Shown here: in pieces, positions 18,408 to 28,117 of the stretch
Layout: each line of letters starts with the position of its first letter
Position numbering within the stretch: position 1 is the stretch's first letter
Assembly: GCF_004793765.1 (NCBI RefSeq)
Contig: NZ_SRYM01000004.1
Span: 1-64,000, forward strand
Reading direction: 5' to 3'
Origin: Parabacteroides distasonis
GTDB lineage: Bacteria > Bacteroidota > Bacteroidia > Bacteroidales > Tannerellaceae
DNA length: 64,000 nt
Notes under the pieces: generated by a model
What the model was told of the DNA's origin: nothing
Database searches by the model: none
Seen by the model: only the letters and a program-made list of their open reading frames with translations
Position numbers and translations under genes: made by a program

Positions 18408-19148
18408 ATGGATACACAAAACGAGAATAGAGAGATGCTTTCCCCTTATGTTTCCGTAGACTGCGTTCTTCTCGGCATCAATGATGACAAGCTCACCGTG
18501 CTGCTGGCAGAGCGGAAAAGCGAGGAGGGCGAGTTGATCGGCTATAAACTACCTGGTAGCCTGATCTATGAGAACGAGGATTTAGATGACGCCGCTTATC
18601 GGATACTGAATGATTCGACTGGCTTGAAGCGTGTCCAATTGAAACAATTCCGTTGTTTCGGTTCCCCCGCCCGTACCTCGAACCGCTTGGACGTGATGTG
18701 GCTGGAGGCGACTTCCAAGGTGAAGATCGGACGGTTGATCACGGTCGCTTATCTTGCCTTGTGCAAGAACAGTAGGAAGACGTGTTCGGCCGATAAATCC
18801 GACTCGATCCGCTGGTGCCCGATCAATGAGCTTCCCCGTTTGCCATTCGATCATAAAGAGATTATCGAGGCTGCCATACAGGAGATCCGTAATTGGGTGG
18901 AGAAGGAGCCCGCCATCATTTTCGACTATATGCCGATGAAGTTCACGGCGTTTCAGCTTAGGCGCACGTACGAGGTGATCTATAACCGTGAGATGGACGT
19001 GCGCAATTTTCATAAGAAGATGAATTCCTTGGATTACGTGGTGCCCACGGAGGACATGCAAGACGGGGTCGCCCATCGTGCCGCACGGTATTATCGGTTT
19101 GATAAGGTGAAATATAATCAACAACGTTCGAAGTTTAATAAGATATAA
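18408..19148 (+). CDS. NUDIX-type transcriptional regulator (NrtR family), probable xylose regulator
   Basis: The 246-residue protein has an N-terminal NUDIX-like fold (about 12-150; YVSVDCVLLGINDDKLTVLLAERK, GYKLPGSLIYENEDLDDAAYRIL) and a C-terminal winged helix (about 165-235; FTAFQLRRTYEVIYNREMDVRNFHKKM). The NUDIX box lacks the full REVxEE signature (DDAAYRILNDSTGL), as in regulators that bind rather than hydrolyse a ligand. NrtR-family proteins of this kind control pentose use in Bacteroides, for example the arabinose regulator AraR. Its position 12 bases before xylulokinase points to xylose or xylulose-type ligands and control of xylBAE, possibly with autoregulation. Confidence 0.88.
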   Translation: MDTQNENREMLSPYVSVDCVLLGINDDKLTVLLAERKSEEGELIGYKLPGSLIYENEDLDDAAYRILNDSTGLKRVQLKQFRCFGSPARTSNRLDVMWLEATSKVKIGRLITVAYLALCKNSRKTCSADKSDSIRWCPINELPRLPFDHKEIIEAAIQEIRNWVEKEPAIIFDYMPMKFTAFQLRRTYEVIYNREMDVRNFHKKMNSLDYVVPTEDMQDGVAHRAARYYRFDKVKYNQQRSKFNKI

Positions 19149-19160
19149 AACCATACGATT

Positions 19161-20645
19161 ATGTGTCTGTTAGGATGTGACATTGGAAGTTCTTCCATCA
19201 AGGTCTCTATTATCGATGAGGAGACCGGGTTAACAATAGGTGCGGATTTTTATCCCAAAGAAGAGGCCCCGATTAAGGCGTTGCGCCCAGGGTGGGCGGA
19301 GCAAAATCCAGAGGATTGGTGGTCGTACGTGAAGATCGCTATGAAAGGCGCCATGAGCAAGGCGAAGGTGAAAGGCGAGGATATCAAGGCGATCGGTATC
19401 TCGTACCAGATGCATGGCTTGGTGGCGGTGGACAAGAAGATGGAGGTGCTTCGTCCATCTATTATCTGGTGCGATAGCCGTGCTGTTCCTTATGGCGAGC
19501 GTGCGTTTAAGAATATAGGCGAGAAACGATGCCTTACCCACCTATTGAACTCGCCGGGTAATTTTACCGCTTCCAAGCTGGCTTGGATCAAGGAGTACGA
19601 GCCGGATATTTACGGCCGTATTCATAAGATCATGTTGCCAGGAGATTTCATAGCCATGCGCCTTACGGGGGATATCGTGACTACGGTTTCCGGTTTGTCG
19701 GAGGGGATCTTCTGGGACTTCAAGAATAATGCTTTATCGGAGGATTTGATGAATTATTATGGATTCAGTAAGGATCTGATCGCCGATATCCGTCCGACGT
19801 TCGGTGTGCAGGGCGAGGTTACCGCCTCGGTTGCGGCCGAGTTGGGATTGAAGAAAGGTACGCCGGTTACCTATCGTGCGGGCGACCAGCCGAATAACGC
19901 TTTATCATTGAATGTATTGAATCCGGGTGAGATAGCGGCTACCGGCGGGACTTCCGGAGTCGTGTATGGCGTGAACGGCAAGGTGAATTACGATACGCTT
20001 TCCCGTGTGAATACGTTCGCCCACGTGAACCATACGACGGAGCAGACCCGTTTGGGTGTCTTGTTGTGCATCAACGGAGTCGGTATCCTTAATTCTTGGA
20101 TCAAACGGAATATAGCGCCAGAAGGTATTAACTATAATGAGTTGAATGATTTGGCGGCTACGGTTCCCATTGGTTGCGACGGACTTTCGATCTTGCCGTT
20201 CGGAAACGGGGCAGAGCGTATATTGCAGAATAAGCAAATCGATTGCTCGGTTCATGGATTGAACTTTAACATACATACCAAGGCGCATATGGCTAGGGCG
20301 GCGCAGGAAGGTATCGTGTTCGCCTTTAAATACGGTATGGATATCATGAATGAGATGGGGATCGATATTCAGGTAATCCGTGCGGGGAATGCGAACTTGT
20401 TCTTAAGCCCGATTTTCCGGGATGCTTTGGCGGGCGTGACGGGTACGGTGATCGAACTGTATGATACGAACGGTGCGGTAGGAGCGGCCAAGGGTGCCGG
20501 TATTGGTGCCGGTATCTATAAGAATGCGGAAGAAGCGTTCGCTTCCTTGAAGAAGATTAACGTGATCGAGCCGGACGGTTTCAAGGCGAATGCTTATTGT
20601 GGGGCGTTCGAGATTTGGAAAGGACGATTGGAGCAATCTATTTAA
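19161..20645 (+). CDS. xylB: Xylulokinase
   Basis: The 494-residue FGGY-family kinase phosphorylates D-xylulose to xylulose 5-phosphate. It shows the N-terminal phosphate loop [29 protein letters not shown] with the substrate-contacting MHG, WCDSRA, and the C-terminal ATP-site segments [11 protein letters not shown] and [19 protein letters not shown]. The length is normal. It follows the regulator by 12 bases and precedes xylose isomerase by 35 bases, so regulator, kinase and isomerase form one unit. Confidence 0.95.
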   Translation: MCLLGCDIGSSSIKVSIIDEETGLTIGADFYPKEEAPIKALRPGWAEQNPEDWWSYVKIAMKGAMSKAKVKGEDIKAIGISYQMHGLVAVDKKMEVLRPSIIWCDSRAVPYGERAFKNIGEKRCLTHLLNSPGNFTASKLAWIKEYEPDIYGRIHKIMLPGDFIAMRLTGDIVTTVSGLSEGIFWDFKNNALSEDLMNYYGFSKDLIADIRPTFGVQGEVTASVAAELGLKKGTPVTYRAGDQPNNALSLNVLNPGEIAATGGTSGVVYGVNGKVNYDTLSRVNTFAHVNHTTEQTRLGVLLCINGVGILNSWIKRNIAPEGINYNELNDLAATVPIGCDGLSILPFGNGAERILQNKQIDCSVHGLNFNIHTKAHMARAAQEGIVFAFKYGMDIMNEMGIDIQVIRAGNANLFLSPIFRDALAGVTGTVIELYDTNGAVGAAKGAGIGAGIYKNAEEAFASLKKINVIEPDGFKANAYCGAFEIWKGRLEQSI

Positions 20646-20680
20646 CAGCAGAATTATTTACATTTTTAATATATATTATT

Positions 20681-22009
20681 ATGAGTTACTTTAGAGGAGA
20701 GAAAGAATTTTTCCCGGGAATCGGACAGATTCAGTTTGAGGGACGTGAGTCAAAAAATCCGTTGGCATTTCATTATTATGATGCGGATAAGGTAGTAATG
20801 GGTAAGACACTAAAGGATCATTTACGCTTCGCTATGGCTTATTGGCATACCTTGTGTGCCGAGGGAGGTGATCAGTTTGGTGGTGGTACAAAATCATTCC
20901 CTTGGAACGACAGCACGGACGCTATCACCCGTGCGAAGTACAAGATGGACGCCGCTTTCGAGTTTATGACCAAATGTAATATTCCTTACTATTGCTTCCA
21001 CGACGTGGACGTGGTGGACGAGGCTCCTACGCTGGGCGAGTTCGAGAAACGTTTGCAGACGATGGTGGAACATGCCAAGGAGCATCAAGCCGCTACCGGA
21101 AAGAAACTGCTATGGTCTACCGCTAACGTGTTCGGACATAAGCGTTATATGAACGGTGCCGCTACGAACCCTTATTTCCCGACCGTGGCATGCGCTGGCA
21201 CGCAGATCAAGAATGCTATCGACGCTTGTATCGCCTTAGGGGGTGAGAACTATGTGTTCTGGGGTGGTCGTGAGGGTTATATGAGCCTATTGAACACGAA
21301 CATGAAACGTGAGAAGGATCATTTGGCTATGATGTTGACGATGGCCCGTGATTATGGTCGTAAGAACGGTTTCAAGGGTACGTTCCTGATCGAGCCGAAA
21401 CCGATGGAACCGACGAAACATCAATATGACGTGGATTCGGAGACCGTGATCGGCTTTCTTCGCCATTATGGACTGGACAAGGATTTCGCCTTGAATATCG
21501 AGGTGAACCACGCTACCTTGGCCGGACATACATTCGAGCATGAGTTGCAAGCCGCCGCCGACGCCGGCATGTTGTGCAGTATCGACGCGAACCGTGGCGA
21601 TTACCAGAATGGTTGGGATACGGATCAATTCCCGATGGATATCTATGAGTTGGCACAGGCTTGGCTGGTTATCCTTGAGGGAGGTGGCTTGACTACCGGA
21701 GGTACGAACTTCGACGCCAAGACCCGCCGTAATTCTACGGACTTGGAGGACATCTTCATCGCTCATATCGGTGGTATGGACGCTTTCGCCCGTGCTTTGA
21801 TGATCGCCGCCGATATCCTTGAGCACTCAGACTACCGCAAGATGCGTGCCGAGCGTTACGCTAGTTTCGATGCCGGCGAGGGTAAGGCATTCGAGGATGG
21901 CAAACTTACACTGGAAGATCTTCGTACGATCGCTTTGCGTGACGGCGAGCCGAAACAGATCAGCGGTAAGCAGGAGTTATATGAGATGATTATAAATCTG
22001 CATATCTAA
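20681..22009 (+). CDS. xylA: Xylose isomerase
   Basis: From the ATG at 20681 the product has 442 residues ([15 protein letters not shown]), the usual length for class II xylose isomerases. The enzyme converts D-xylose to D-xylulose. Visible signatures are [12 protein letters not shown] with the catalytic His, [26 protein letters not shown] with metal-binding Glu, [17 protein letters not shown], and [19 protein letters not shown] with metal-binding Asp residues. It is followed by a hairpin and then the xylose symporter gene. Confidence 0.97.
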   Translation: MSYFRGEKEFFPGIGQIQFEGRESKNPLAFHYYDADKVVMGKTLKDHLRFAMAYWHTLCAEGGDQFGGGTKSFPWNDSTDAITRAKYKMDAAFEFMTKCNIPYYCFHDVDVVDEAPTLGEFEKRLQTMVEHAKEHQAATGKKLLWSTANVFGHKRYMNGAATNPYFPTVACAGTQIKNAIDACIALGGENYVFWGGREGYMSLLNTNMKREKDHLAMMLTMARDYGRKNGFKGTFLIEPKPMEPTKHQYDVDSETVIGFLRHYGLDKDFALNIEVNHATLAGHTFEHELQAAADAGMLCSIDANRGDYQNGWDTDQFPMDIYELAQAWLVILEGGGLTTGGTNFDAKTRRNSTDLEDIFIAHIGGMDAFARALMIAADILEHSDYRKMRAERYASFDAGEGKAFEDGKLTLEDLRTIALRDGEPKQISGKQELYEMIINLHI

Positions 22010-22022
22010 ATAATTAAAAAAT

Positions 22023-22088
22023 CGAGAATTGGGAATTGAAAATTATCGTGCGTAAGCCCTAGTTTTCAGCTCTCAATTCTCGGTTTTT
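22023..22088 (+). terminator. Hairpin with T-run between xylA and xylE
   Basis: Outer arms CGAGAATTG and CAATTCTCG, inner TGAAAA / TTTTCA pairing, followed directly by GTTTTT. It looks like an intrinsic terminator yet stands inside the presumed xyl unit, so it could lower xylE expression relative to xylBA. Confidence 0.65.
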
Positions 22089-22106
22089 CACTTATAAATC
22101 TATTCC

Positions 22107-23654
22107 ATGAAAAATAACAACACTTATATTTTCGCTCTAACCTTGGTTGCTACCTTGGGAGGCCTGCTGTTCGGGTATGACACGGCGGTAATCTCCGGTA
22201 CGGTAGAGTCTTTGCGTAAGTTCTTCATCGAGCCGCAAGGATTTCCGTTGGATCAGGCGAACGCTTTGGAGGGCTTCGTGGTAAGTAGCGCATTGATCGG
22301 ATGTATCCTAGGTGCCTCGTTTGCCGGGTGGATCAGCCAGCGTTACGGCAGGAAGCCGACGTTGATCTTGGCCGCTATCCTTTTCTTGCTTTCCGCTATC
22401 GGTTCGGCTTGGCCGGAGTTATTTATCGGTATGCCCGGAAGTGGGGATCATACGTTTATGTATGCATTCGTGGCTTATCGTATCTTGGGAGGTATCGGTG
22501 TGGGACTAGCCTCCATGGTATCGCCGATGTATATCGCCGAGGTGGCTCCCTTCGATCGCCGGGGGAATCTGGTGGCATGGAACCAGTTTGCCATTATCTT
22601 TGGTATGCTGGTGGTCTATTTCGTGAATTATACGATCGCTCTTCAGGGAGATGCCGCTTGGCTGCATACGATTGGTTGGCGTTGGATGTTCGCTTCTGAG
22701 ATTATTCCGGCGGTATTGTTCCTCTCGTTCTTGGTGTTCGTGCCCGAGACGCCTCGTTACCTCGTGATGCGTGGGCATACGGAGAAGGCGTTGGTGGTCT
22801 TGAGGCATTTGATGGATCAGGCGGACGCCGGCCGTGAATTGGAGGACATACGGAATAGTTTCAAGGAGAAAGCTCCATCGATGAAGCCTTACTTTCAGTT
22901 TATGGGGACTTGGTTGGCGTTGTTCTTGATTGGTTACGGGTTGTTGTCGTGGGCAGGTAATACGAGCGCATTGGAGATCGCCTTGTTGGCTAGCTTCTGT
23001 ATCGCCTTGCTGTTCCCGATCCGGTCGTTTGGCGTGCTGATCATCTTGGTGGGCGTGTTGCTCTCCGGTTTCCAGCAATTCGTGGGGATCAACGTGGTGC
23101 TTTACTATGCCCCGGAGATCTTCAAGACGATGGGAGCGGCTACGGACGCCGCCCTTTTGCAACAGATCGTGGTAGGGGCGGTGAACCTGTCGTTTACTGT
23201 ATTGGCTATTTTCACGGTGGATAAGTTCGGACGCCGTCCGTTGATGATTATCGGGGCGCTCATCATGGCGGTGTCCATGTTGATCTTGGGAACTACTTTC
23301 TACACCCATTCGGTGGGTATGGGATCGTTGGTTTGCATGCTGGTTTATACGGCGGGGTTCGCCATGTCGTGGGGGCCGGTCTGCTGGGTGTTGCTGGCGG
23401 AGATCTTTCCGAACTCTATCCGATCCACGGTGATGAGTATCGCCGTGGCGGCACAATGGATCGCCAACTTTTTGGTATCATGGACTTTCCCGATGCTGGA
23501 TAAGAACCAGTACCTGACTGATATGTTCAATCACGGTATGGCCTATTGGATCTATGGCGTGATGGGTATATTGGCGGCGTTGTTCATCTGGCGTTTCGTC
23601 CCCGAGACGAAGGAGAAGACGCTGGAGGAGATGGATGACTTTTGGCGGCGTTAA
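22107..23654 (+). CDS. xylE: D-xylose:proton symporter, MFS sugar porter family
   Basis: The 515-residue protein has about 12 membrane segments and clear sugar-porter signatures: GGLLFGYDTAVISG in the first helix, RYGRKPTL in loop 2-3, RILGGIGVGLASMVSPMYIAEVAP, PETPRYLV after helix 6, QQFVGINVVLYYAPEIF in helix 7, DKFGRRPLM and the C-terminal VPETKEKTLEE. Genetic context (xylulokinase, isomerase) makes D-xylose the likely substrate. A terminator-like hairpin separates it from xylA; a hypothetical gene follows after 22 bases. Confidence 0.93.
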   Translation: MKNNNTYIFALTLVATLGGLLFGYDTAVISGTVESLRKFFIEPQGFPLDQANALEGFVVSSALIGCILGASFAGWISQRYGRKPTLILAAILFLLSAIGSAWPELFIGMPGSGDHTFMYAFVAYRILGGIGVGLASMVSPMYIAEVAPFDRRGNLVAWNQFAIIFGMLVVYFVNYTIALQGDAAWLHTIGWRWMFASEIIPAVLFLSFLVFVPETPRYLVMRGHTEKALVVLRHLMDQADAGRELEDIRNSFKEKAPSMKPYFQFMGTWLALFLIGYGLLSWAGNTSALEIALLASFCIALLFPIRSFGVLIILVGVLLSGFQQFVGINVVLYYAPEIFKTMGAATDAALLQQIVVGAVNLSFTVLAIFTVDKFGRRPLMIIGALIMAVSMLILGTTFYTHSVGMGSLVCMLVYTAGFAMSWGPVCWVLLAEIFPNSIRSTVMSIAVAAQWIANFLVSWTFPMLDKNQYLTDMFNHGMAYWIYGVMGILAALFIWRFVPETKEKTLEEMDDFWRR

Positions 23655-23676
23655 TTCGGTATAATTGATAGTGATT

Positions 23677-24315
23677 ATGGAAAAGGAAAATATAGACCCC
23701 AAACTGGTTCTCGCCCTCATGGAGCGTGAGATTTGTCGCCGGGCGTTATTGATGCACATGTTGATGCAGGGTTACGAGCATTTCGTCTCGATCCATATGC
23801 TCAAGCAGTCGATGAAGGCCCGGAAATTCACCTACGAGGAAGCGGAGCGTTTTGCCGATGTGTTGGAGCGGCACACGGGTATCAAGGTCGCTCCCGAGAG
23901 GTTCATCCGTAATGAGGACGAGGATGCGAACGAGCTTCTGGAGCATTACACGGAGCTGGAGCGAATGCGCAACAGTCAGTTGAGCGATACGATGCGGCCG
24001 ATCCACGATGGCTTCAATCGGTATCTGCATCATAATCTTCACGTGGATGTAACTCATGCCACCCGTCTGCGGATTGCCTTGGAAGCTTTCTTGACTTTCG
24101 CGATGGGCGACATCGACTGGCAAGAGATGCGACGGAATATCTTGGATGTAGACTTGCGGATCATGAAAGCCGTGCCGATCGATTCCGTGGCTGTCCGGCA
24201 TGATTTCCTCCGTTTCGAGAACGTGTATCATGAGATTTGCCTCAAGTGTGCGAACCGCGAGCGTAAGCGGCGGGGAGAGCCGCCTGGCGATAACTTCCAG
24301 ATCAATATCTCCTAG
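23677..24315 (+). CDS. Hypothetical protein behind xylE
   Basis: Starting at the ATG 22 bases after xylE, the product has 212 residues (MEKENIDPKLVLALMERE). I do not recognise a family. It is highly charged, predicted mainly helical, has no signal peptide or membrane segment, and ends in a basic stretch (NRERKRRGEPP). The short gap suggests it is cotranscribed with xylE, but nothing in the protein points to sugar metabolism. A strong hairpin follows. Confidence 0.72.
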   Translation: MEKENIDPKLVLALMEREICRRALLMHMLMQGYEHFVSIHMLKQSMKARKFTYEEAERFADVLERHTGIKVAPERFIRNEDEDANELLEHYTELERMRNSQLSDTMRPIHDGFNRYLHHNLHVDVTHATRLRIALEAFLTFAMGDIDWQEMRRNILDVDLRIMKAVPIDSVAVRHDFLRFENVYHEICLKCANRERKRRGEPPGDNFQINIS

Positions 24316-24345
24316 ATGGGAGGATAGGGGGAATGACAAAGATGA

Positions 24346-24375
24346 GGGGGAGGGTGTCTCGCGACAGCCTCCCCC
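24346..24375. terminator. GC-rich bidirectional terminator
   Basis: Two 13-base arms starting GGGGGAGG and ending CCTCCCCC, with one mismatch, close a 4-base TCGC loop between convergent genes ending at 24315 and 24424. Confidence 0.75.
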
Positions 24376-24423
24376 CCTTTATTACAAATAATATGCTTGT
24401 GAAAAAAAATATCTTGTAAGTGG

Positions 24424-25221
24424 TTACGCCTCCGGTTGCCCGTTCGTCTCCTCTTCCTTCCGCTTGTTGGCGCTCTTCGTGGCACGTGCCTTGATGATCG
24501 CACTCTGGCGGTCGATGAGGGTGTTGAGGGCGTTGATCACGTCGATGTAATCGGTGTCGCCGTTCACTTCGGCGAGGGCGTTGAGGCGTTTCACGGCGGC
24601 CCGATATGCGTTGTCGGTGGCTAGGCGGGCGGCCTTGGTAGCGCCGGTCACTTTCGTGGCGTTTTGCGTGTTACGCTCGGCGAACAACTCCAGGAAACGA
24701 GCCGTTTCGGTCTTCAGCCGGCTTACCCAGCCGTCGATATGGATGGCGGCGAGGCGGTTCGTGGTGATCTCGTCCGCAGATATCTCGTCGGGCGACTCCG
24801 AGTCCGATACGCCGTCGAATTCCTCCAGCTCTTGTATCAGGTTATGCAACACGCCGGCCTCCTCCAAGTAGGGCAGGGCGGTGGGATTGCCGTATTTCTT
24901 GAGGATGATACGGGCCTGCCGTGCCACCTCGGCGATGGCGGGGTCGAAGAAGCCTTCCATGGCGGATACCTGGCTGTTCAATCCCCGGTAAAGCTTATCG
25001 CAGACGGTGTCTTGGGTTATGATGGGCTGGCTGAGGACATGCTCGCCGCCGCTTTGTTTCAACGCTTTGTCGAACGTCTCGTAGGCGGTTTTGTAGACTT
25101 GGTACACGGGAGCGAGTTTCTCGTCCGTGCATTTACCCATCTCTGCTATAGCTATTTTATGAAAGCCGAAGTCTTCTTCTTGGCGAAGGCGACTTTGATC
25201 GATGTACTTGATTTCACTCAT
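24424..25221 (-). CDS. DUF6261-like protein of unknown function
   Basis: The 265-residue protein is almost entirely helical and acidic, without signal peptide or membrane segments. It resembles the DUF6261 group that is widespread and often multicopy in Bacteroidales: an N-terminal FHKIAIAEMGKC..LAPVYQVYKTAYETFDKALKQS, a central VARQARIILKKYGNPTALPYLEE and a C-terminal RLATDNAYRAAVKRLNALAEVNGD...FINALNTLI-type helix pair. It ends in a basic tail. No function is known to me. Its likely 5' leader contains the five-unit palindrome array C. Confidence 0.75.
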   Translation of the reverse strand: MSEIKYIDQSRLRQEEDFGFHKIAIAEMGKCTDEKLAPVYQVYKTAYETFDKALKQSGGEHVLSQPIITQDTVCDKLYRGLNSQVSAMEGFFDPAIAEVARQARIILKKYGNPTALPYLEEAGVLHNLIQELEEFDGVSDSESPDEISADEITTNRLAAIHIDGWVSRLKTETARFLELFAERNTQNATKVTGATKAARLATDNAYRAAVKRLNALAEVNGDTDYIDVINALNTLIDRQSAIIKARATKSANKRKEEETNGQPEA

Positions 25222-25249
25222 GTCTAGTCGTTTTTAGATTTAAAGTACG

Positions 25250-25446
25250 TTGTCAAGAGTTCCCGACAGCTGTTTTTTGTTTGTTTTTTCCTTGTCAAGA
25301 GTTCCCAACAGCCGTTTTTTGTTGTCCTTCTTGCTGTCGGGAGTTCCCGACAACGTTTTTTTTGTTGTTTTTCTCCTGTCGAGAGTTCCCGGCAGCTGTT
25401 TTTTGCTGTTTTCCTCTTGTCGGGAGTTCCCAACAGCTGTTTTTTA
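25250..25446. repeat. Tandem palindrome array C (5 units, 42-bp period)
   Basis: Five units begin (TGTC) at 25251, 25293, 25335, 25377 and 25418, spacings 42, 42, 42 and 41. Each contains a near-palindrome of the form TGTCGGGAGTTCCCGACA, perfect in unit 3, followed by about GCTG and a run of six or more T. Read on the plus strand each unit resembles an intrinsic terminator. Read on the minus strand the array would be a leader of five hairpins separated by A-rich linkers, between a putative promoter at 25459 and the DUF6261-like start at 25221. Confidence 0.92.
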
Positions 25447-25458
25447 TCATTGCCATGC

Positions 25459-25466
25459 CAAATGTA
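25459..25466 (-). promoter_or_regulatory. Putative -7 element for the DUF6261-like gene
   Basis: On the minus strand it reads TACATTTG. If used, the transcript would start near 25452 and carry the whole of array C in a leader of about 230 bases. No good -33 element is seen. Confidence 0.45.
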
Positions 25467-25510
25467 GTTTAATTTTTCTTGATTTAGCTATAATCTGCTA
25501 ATAAATTTCT

Positions 25511-25518
25511 TATTTTTG
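25511..25518 (+). promoter_or_regulatory. Putative -7 element for the glycyl radical enzyme operon
   Basis: TATTTTTG, matching TAnnTTTG, 164 bases before the start codon. The implied leader of about 155 bases has no structure that I can match to a known riboswitch. Confidence 0.45.
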
Positions 25519-25681
25519 CCATTATACTTCAAAAATAAACAAGCGTTATGTTGCACAAAGGCTATCGGATGCTTTTCAACTGTCTGATGTTTTACCTCTA
25601 ACAGATAGTATTTCCCCATTCCCGGGGAGACGTTTCGCTATACATATATATTACATTACGTTATCCTTTAAAAGTAAGTCT

Positions 25682-28114
25682 ATGAATACAACCAACCGTA
25701 CGCTGCGACGCGTACACGATACCGTTCCTTCCGTGGAAGCGAACAATTTCGGGATGAACGACCGTATCAAACGCTTGCGCCGGCAGACCTTCGAGGCCCA
25801 GCCTTCCCTATCCATCGAGCGTGCCTTGATCGAGACCCGTTTCTATCAGGAGAATTACGGGAAGTATCCGATCCCTATCCTGCGTGCCTTGAACTTCCTT
25901 GAGATCTGCAAGCGGAAGACGATCTATATCGGCGAGGACGAGTTGATCGTCGGCGAGCGGGGGCCCCGCCCCAAGGCCGTGCCTACCTTCCCGGAACTTA
26001 CCTGCCATAGCGTGGAGGACTTGCATATATTGAATACCCGGGAGCTGCAACGTTACACCATCAGTCAAGAAGATATCGATACCTACGAGCGGGAGGTGAT
26101 CCCGTACTGGAAAGGCCGTACCCAGCGGGAACGCATCTTTAGTCACGTCCCCAAGGAATGGAAAGAGGCGTACGAGGTGGGTATGTTCACCGAGTTCATG
26201 GAGCAACGCGCGCCCGGGCATACCGCTTTGGACGGCAAGGTCTACCAATATGGCCTGCTGGACTTGAAGAAACGTATCGAGGGGGAACTAAGCGCCTTGG
26301 ATTTCATGAACGACCCCGAGGCCACGGATAAGCAGGAGGAGCTGACGGCCATGTCTATCTCCTGCGACGCCGCTATCCTGCTGGCCGGGCGACATGCGGA
26401 CTTGGCCGACGAGATGTCTCTCACCGAGAAAGATCCCCGCCGTGCCGCCGAGCTGAGGAAGATCGCCGAGGTATGCCGCCGGGTTCCCGCCCACGCTCCC
26501 CGTACCTATTGGGAAGCGATCCAGATGTACTGGTTTGTCCACCTCGGTACGATCACGGAGCTGAATGGTTGGGATGCCATGAACCCCGGTCATTTCGACC
26601 AGCATCTGGCGCCTTTCTACGAGAAAGAAATCGCCGCCGGAACCTTGACCCGTGACGAGGCGAAAGAGTTGATGTCTTGCTTCTTCATCAAGGTAAACAA
26701 TCATACCGCCCCGCCGAAAGTAGGTATCACGGCGAAGGAGAGCGGAACCTATAACGATTTCACGAACCTGAACATCGGCGGCATCCGGGCGGACGGTAGC
26801 GATGGCGTAAGCGAGGTCTCCTATATCATGTTGGAGACGATCGAGGAGCTGCATATCCTCCAGCCCGGCAGCGCCATCCACGTCAGTGCCCGTACGCCGG
26901 AGCGTTTCCTTCGTGCCGGGTGCAAGGTGATCCGCCAAGGCCATGGCTACCCGTCGGTATTCAACCCGGATGTGTACGTGCAGGAGTTGATGCGGCAAGG
27001 CAAGTCGCTGCGTGATGCCCGCGAGGGAGGTTGCAGCGGTTGCATCGAGGTGGGCGCTTTCGGGAAGGAGGCGTACGTGTTGACCGGTTATCTGAACGTG
27101 CCGAAGATATTGGAGGTGACGCTGCATAACGGCGTAGATCCGGTAAGCGGTCGCAAGGTTGGTCTGGAGACCGGCGATCCCCGTGGTTTCCGGACGTATG
27201 AGGAGCTTTACGCGGCGTTCATGCGCCAGATCCATTATTTCGTGGACATGAAGGTGCGGGTCAGCAACTATATCGACCGCATGTTCGCCAAGTACGCCCC
27301 CGCCACGTTCCTCTCCCTGTTTATCGATGATTGTATCGCGAAGGGTAAGGATTATTACGATTGCGGGCCTCGTTACAACACCACTTATATCCAGTGTACC
27401 GGATTAGGCACGATAACCGATAGCCTTTCCTCTTTACGGAAACACGTCTTCGAGGATAAGACCTTCACGATGGAAGCCTTGTTGGACGCGATGGCGGATA
27501 ATTTCGAGGGACATGAGCCGATGCGCCAAATGATCCTGAACCGTACGCCTTTCTTTGGCAACGATGATCCGTACGCCGACCAGATCGCCGTCCGTGTCTT
27601 CGACGATTTATATGATGCGATCGAGGGCAAGCCGAATACGAAAGGGGAGTGTTTCCATTTGAATATGTTATCCACCACTTGCCATGTCTACTTCGGCAAG
27701 GTGATGGGAGCCACCCCGAACGGCCGCTTGGCCGGGCGTGCGATCTCCGATGGTACCTCGCCCTCACACGGAGCCGATACCCACGGGCCGTCCGCCGTTG
27801 TCAAGTCCCTCGGCAAGCTGGATCAGGTGAAGAGCGGCGGCACGCTGCTGAACCAACGCTTCCTGCCCAGCCTGCTCCGGCGGGAGGAGGATATCTCGAA
27901 GCTGGCCTCCTTGATCCGTAGCTACTTCGCCTTGGGTGGCCATCATATCCAATTCAATATCGTGGATACGGAAACGCTTTACGCCGCCCAGAAGTGTCCG
28001 GAGGACTACCGGGATCTGCTGGTCCGTGTAGCGGGCTATAGCGACTATTTCAACGATATGAACGCCGATTTGCAAGCGGACGTGATCGCACGTACGGAGC
28101 AAGAGACTTTCTAG
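25682..28114 (+). CDS. hypD: Glycyl radical enzyme, probable trans-4-hydroxy-L-proline dehydratase
   Basis: The 810-residue protein has the pyruvate-formate-lyase-like fold. The thiyl site is GCSGCIEVG (Cys454, Glu456), followed by GKEAYVLTGYLN, which resembles the SGCxExGxFGKEAY pattern of hydroxyproline dehydratase HypD and not the pattern of formate lyase, choline lyase or propanediol dehydratase. The C-terminal glycyl radical motif is RVAGYSDYF (Gly785). HypD converts trans-4-hydroxy-L-proline to pyrroline-5-carboxylate by anaerobic dehydration. The activase gene follows after 3 bases. No pyrroline-5-carboxylate reductase lies nearby. Substrate is inferred from motif and could be a related compound. 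Confidence 0.82.
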   Translation: MNTTNRTLRRVHDTVPSVEANNFGMNDRIKRLRRQTFEAQPSLSIERALIETRFYQENYGKYPIPILRALNFLEICKRKTIYIGEDELIVGERGPRPKAVPTFPELTCHSVEDLHILNTRELQRYTISQEDIDTYEREVIPYWKGRTQRERIFSHVPKEWKEAYEVGMFTEFMEQRAPGHTALDGKVYQYGLLDLKKRIEGELSALDFMNDPEATDKQEELTAMSISCDAAILLAGRHADLADEMSLTEKDPRRAAELRKIAEVCRRVPAHAPRTYWEAIQMYWFVHLGTITELNGWDAMNPGHFDQHLAPFYEKEIAAGTLTRDEAKELMSCFFIKVNNHTAPPKVGITAKESGTYNDFTNLNIGGIRADGSDGVSEVSYIMLETIEELHILQPGSAIHVSARTPERFLRAGCKVIRQGHGYPSVFNPDVYVQELMRQGKSLRDAREGGCSGCIEVGAFGKEAYVLTGYLNVPKILEVTLHNGVDPVSGRKVGLETGDPRGFRTYEELYAAFMRQIHYFVDMKVRVSNYIDRMFAKYAPATFLSLFIDDCIAKGKDYYDCGPRYNTTYIQCTGLGTITDSLSSLRKHVFEDKTFTMEALLDAMADNFEGHEPMRQMILNRTPFFGNDDPYADQIAVRVFDDLYDAIEGKPNTKGECFHLNMLSTTCHVYFGKVMGATPNGRLAGRAISDGTSPSHGADTHGPSAVVKSLGKLDQVKSGGTLLNQRFLPSLLRREEDISKLASLIRSYFALGGHHIQFNIVDTETLYAAQKCPEDYRDLLVRVAGYSDYFNDMNADLQADVIARTEQETF

Positions 28115-28117
28115 GCC

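Noticed and set aside
25250-25446. CRISPR array
   Set aside because: Units repeat at 42 bp, with the linker as well as the palindrome largely conserved. There are no unique spacers and no cas genes nearby.
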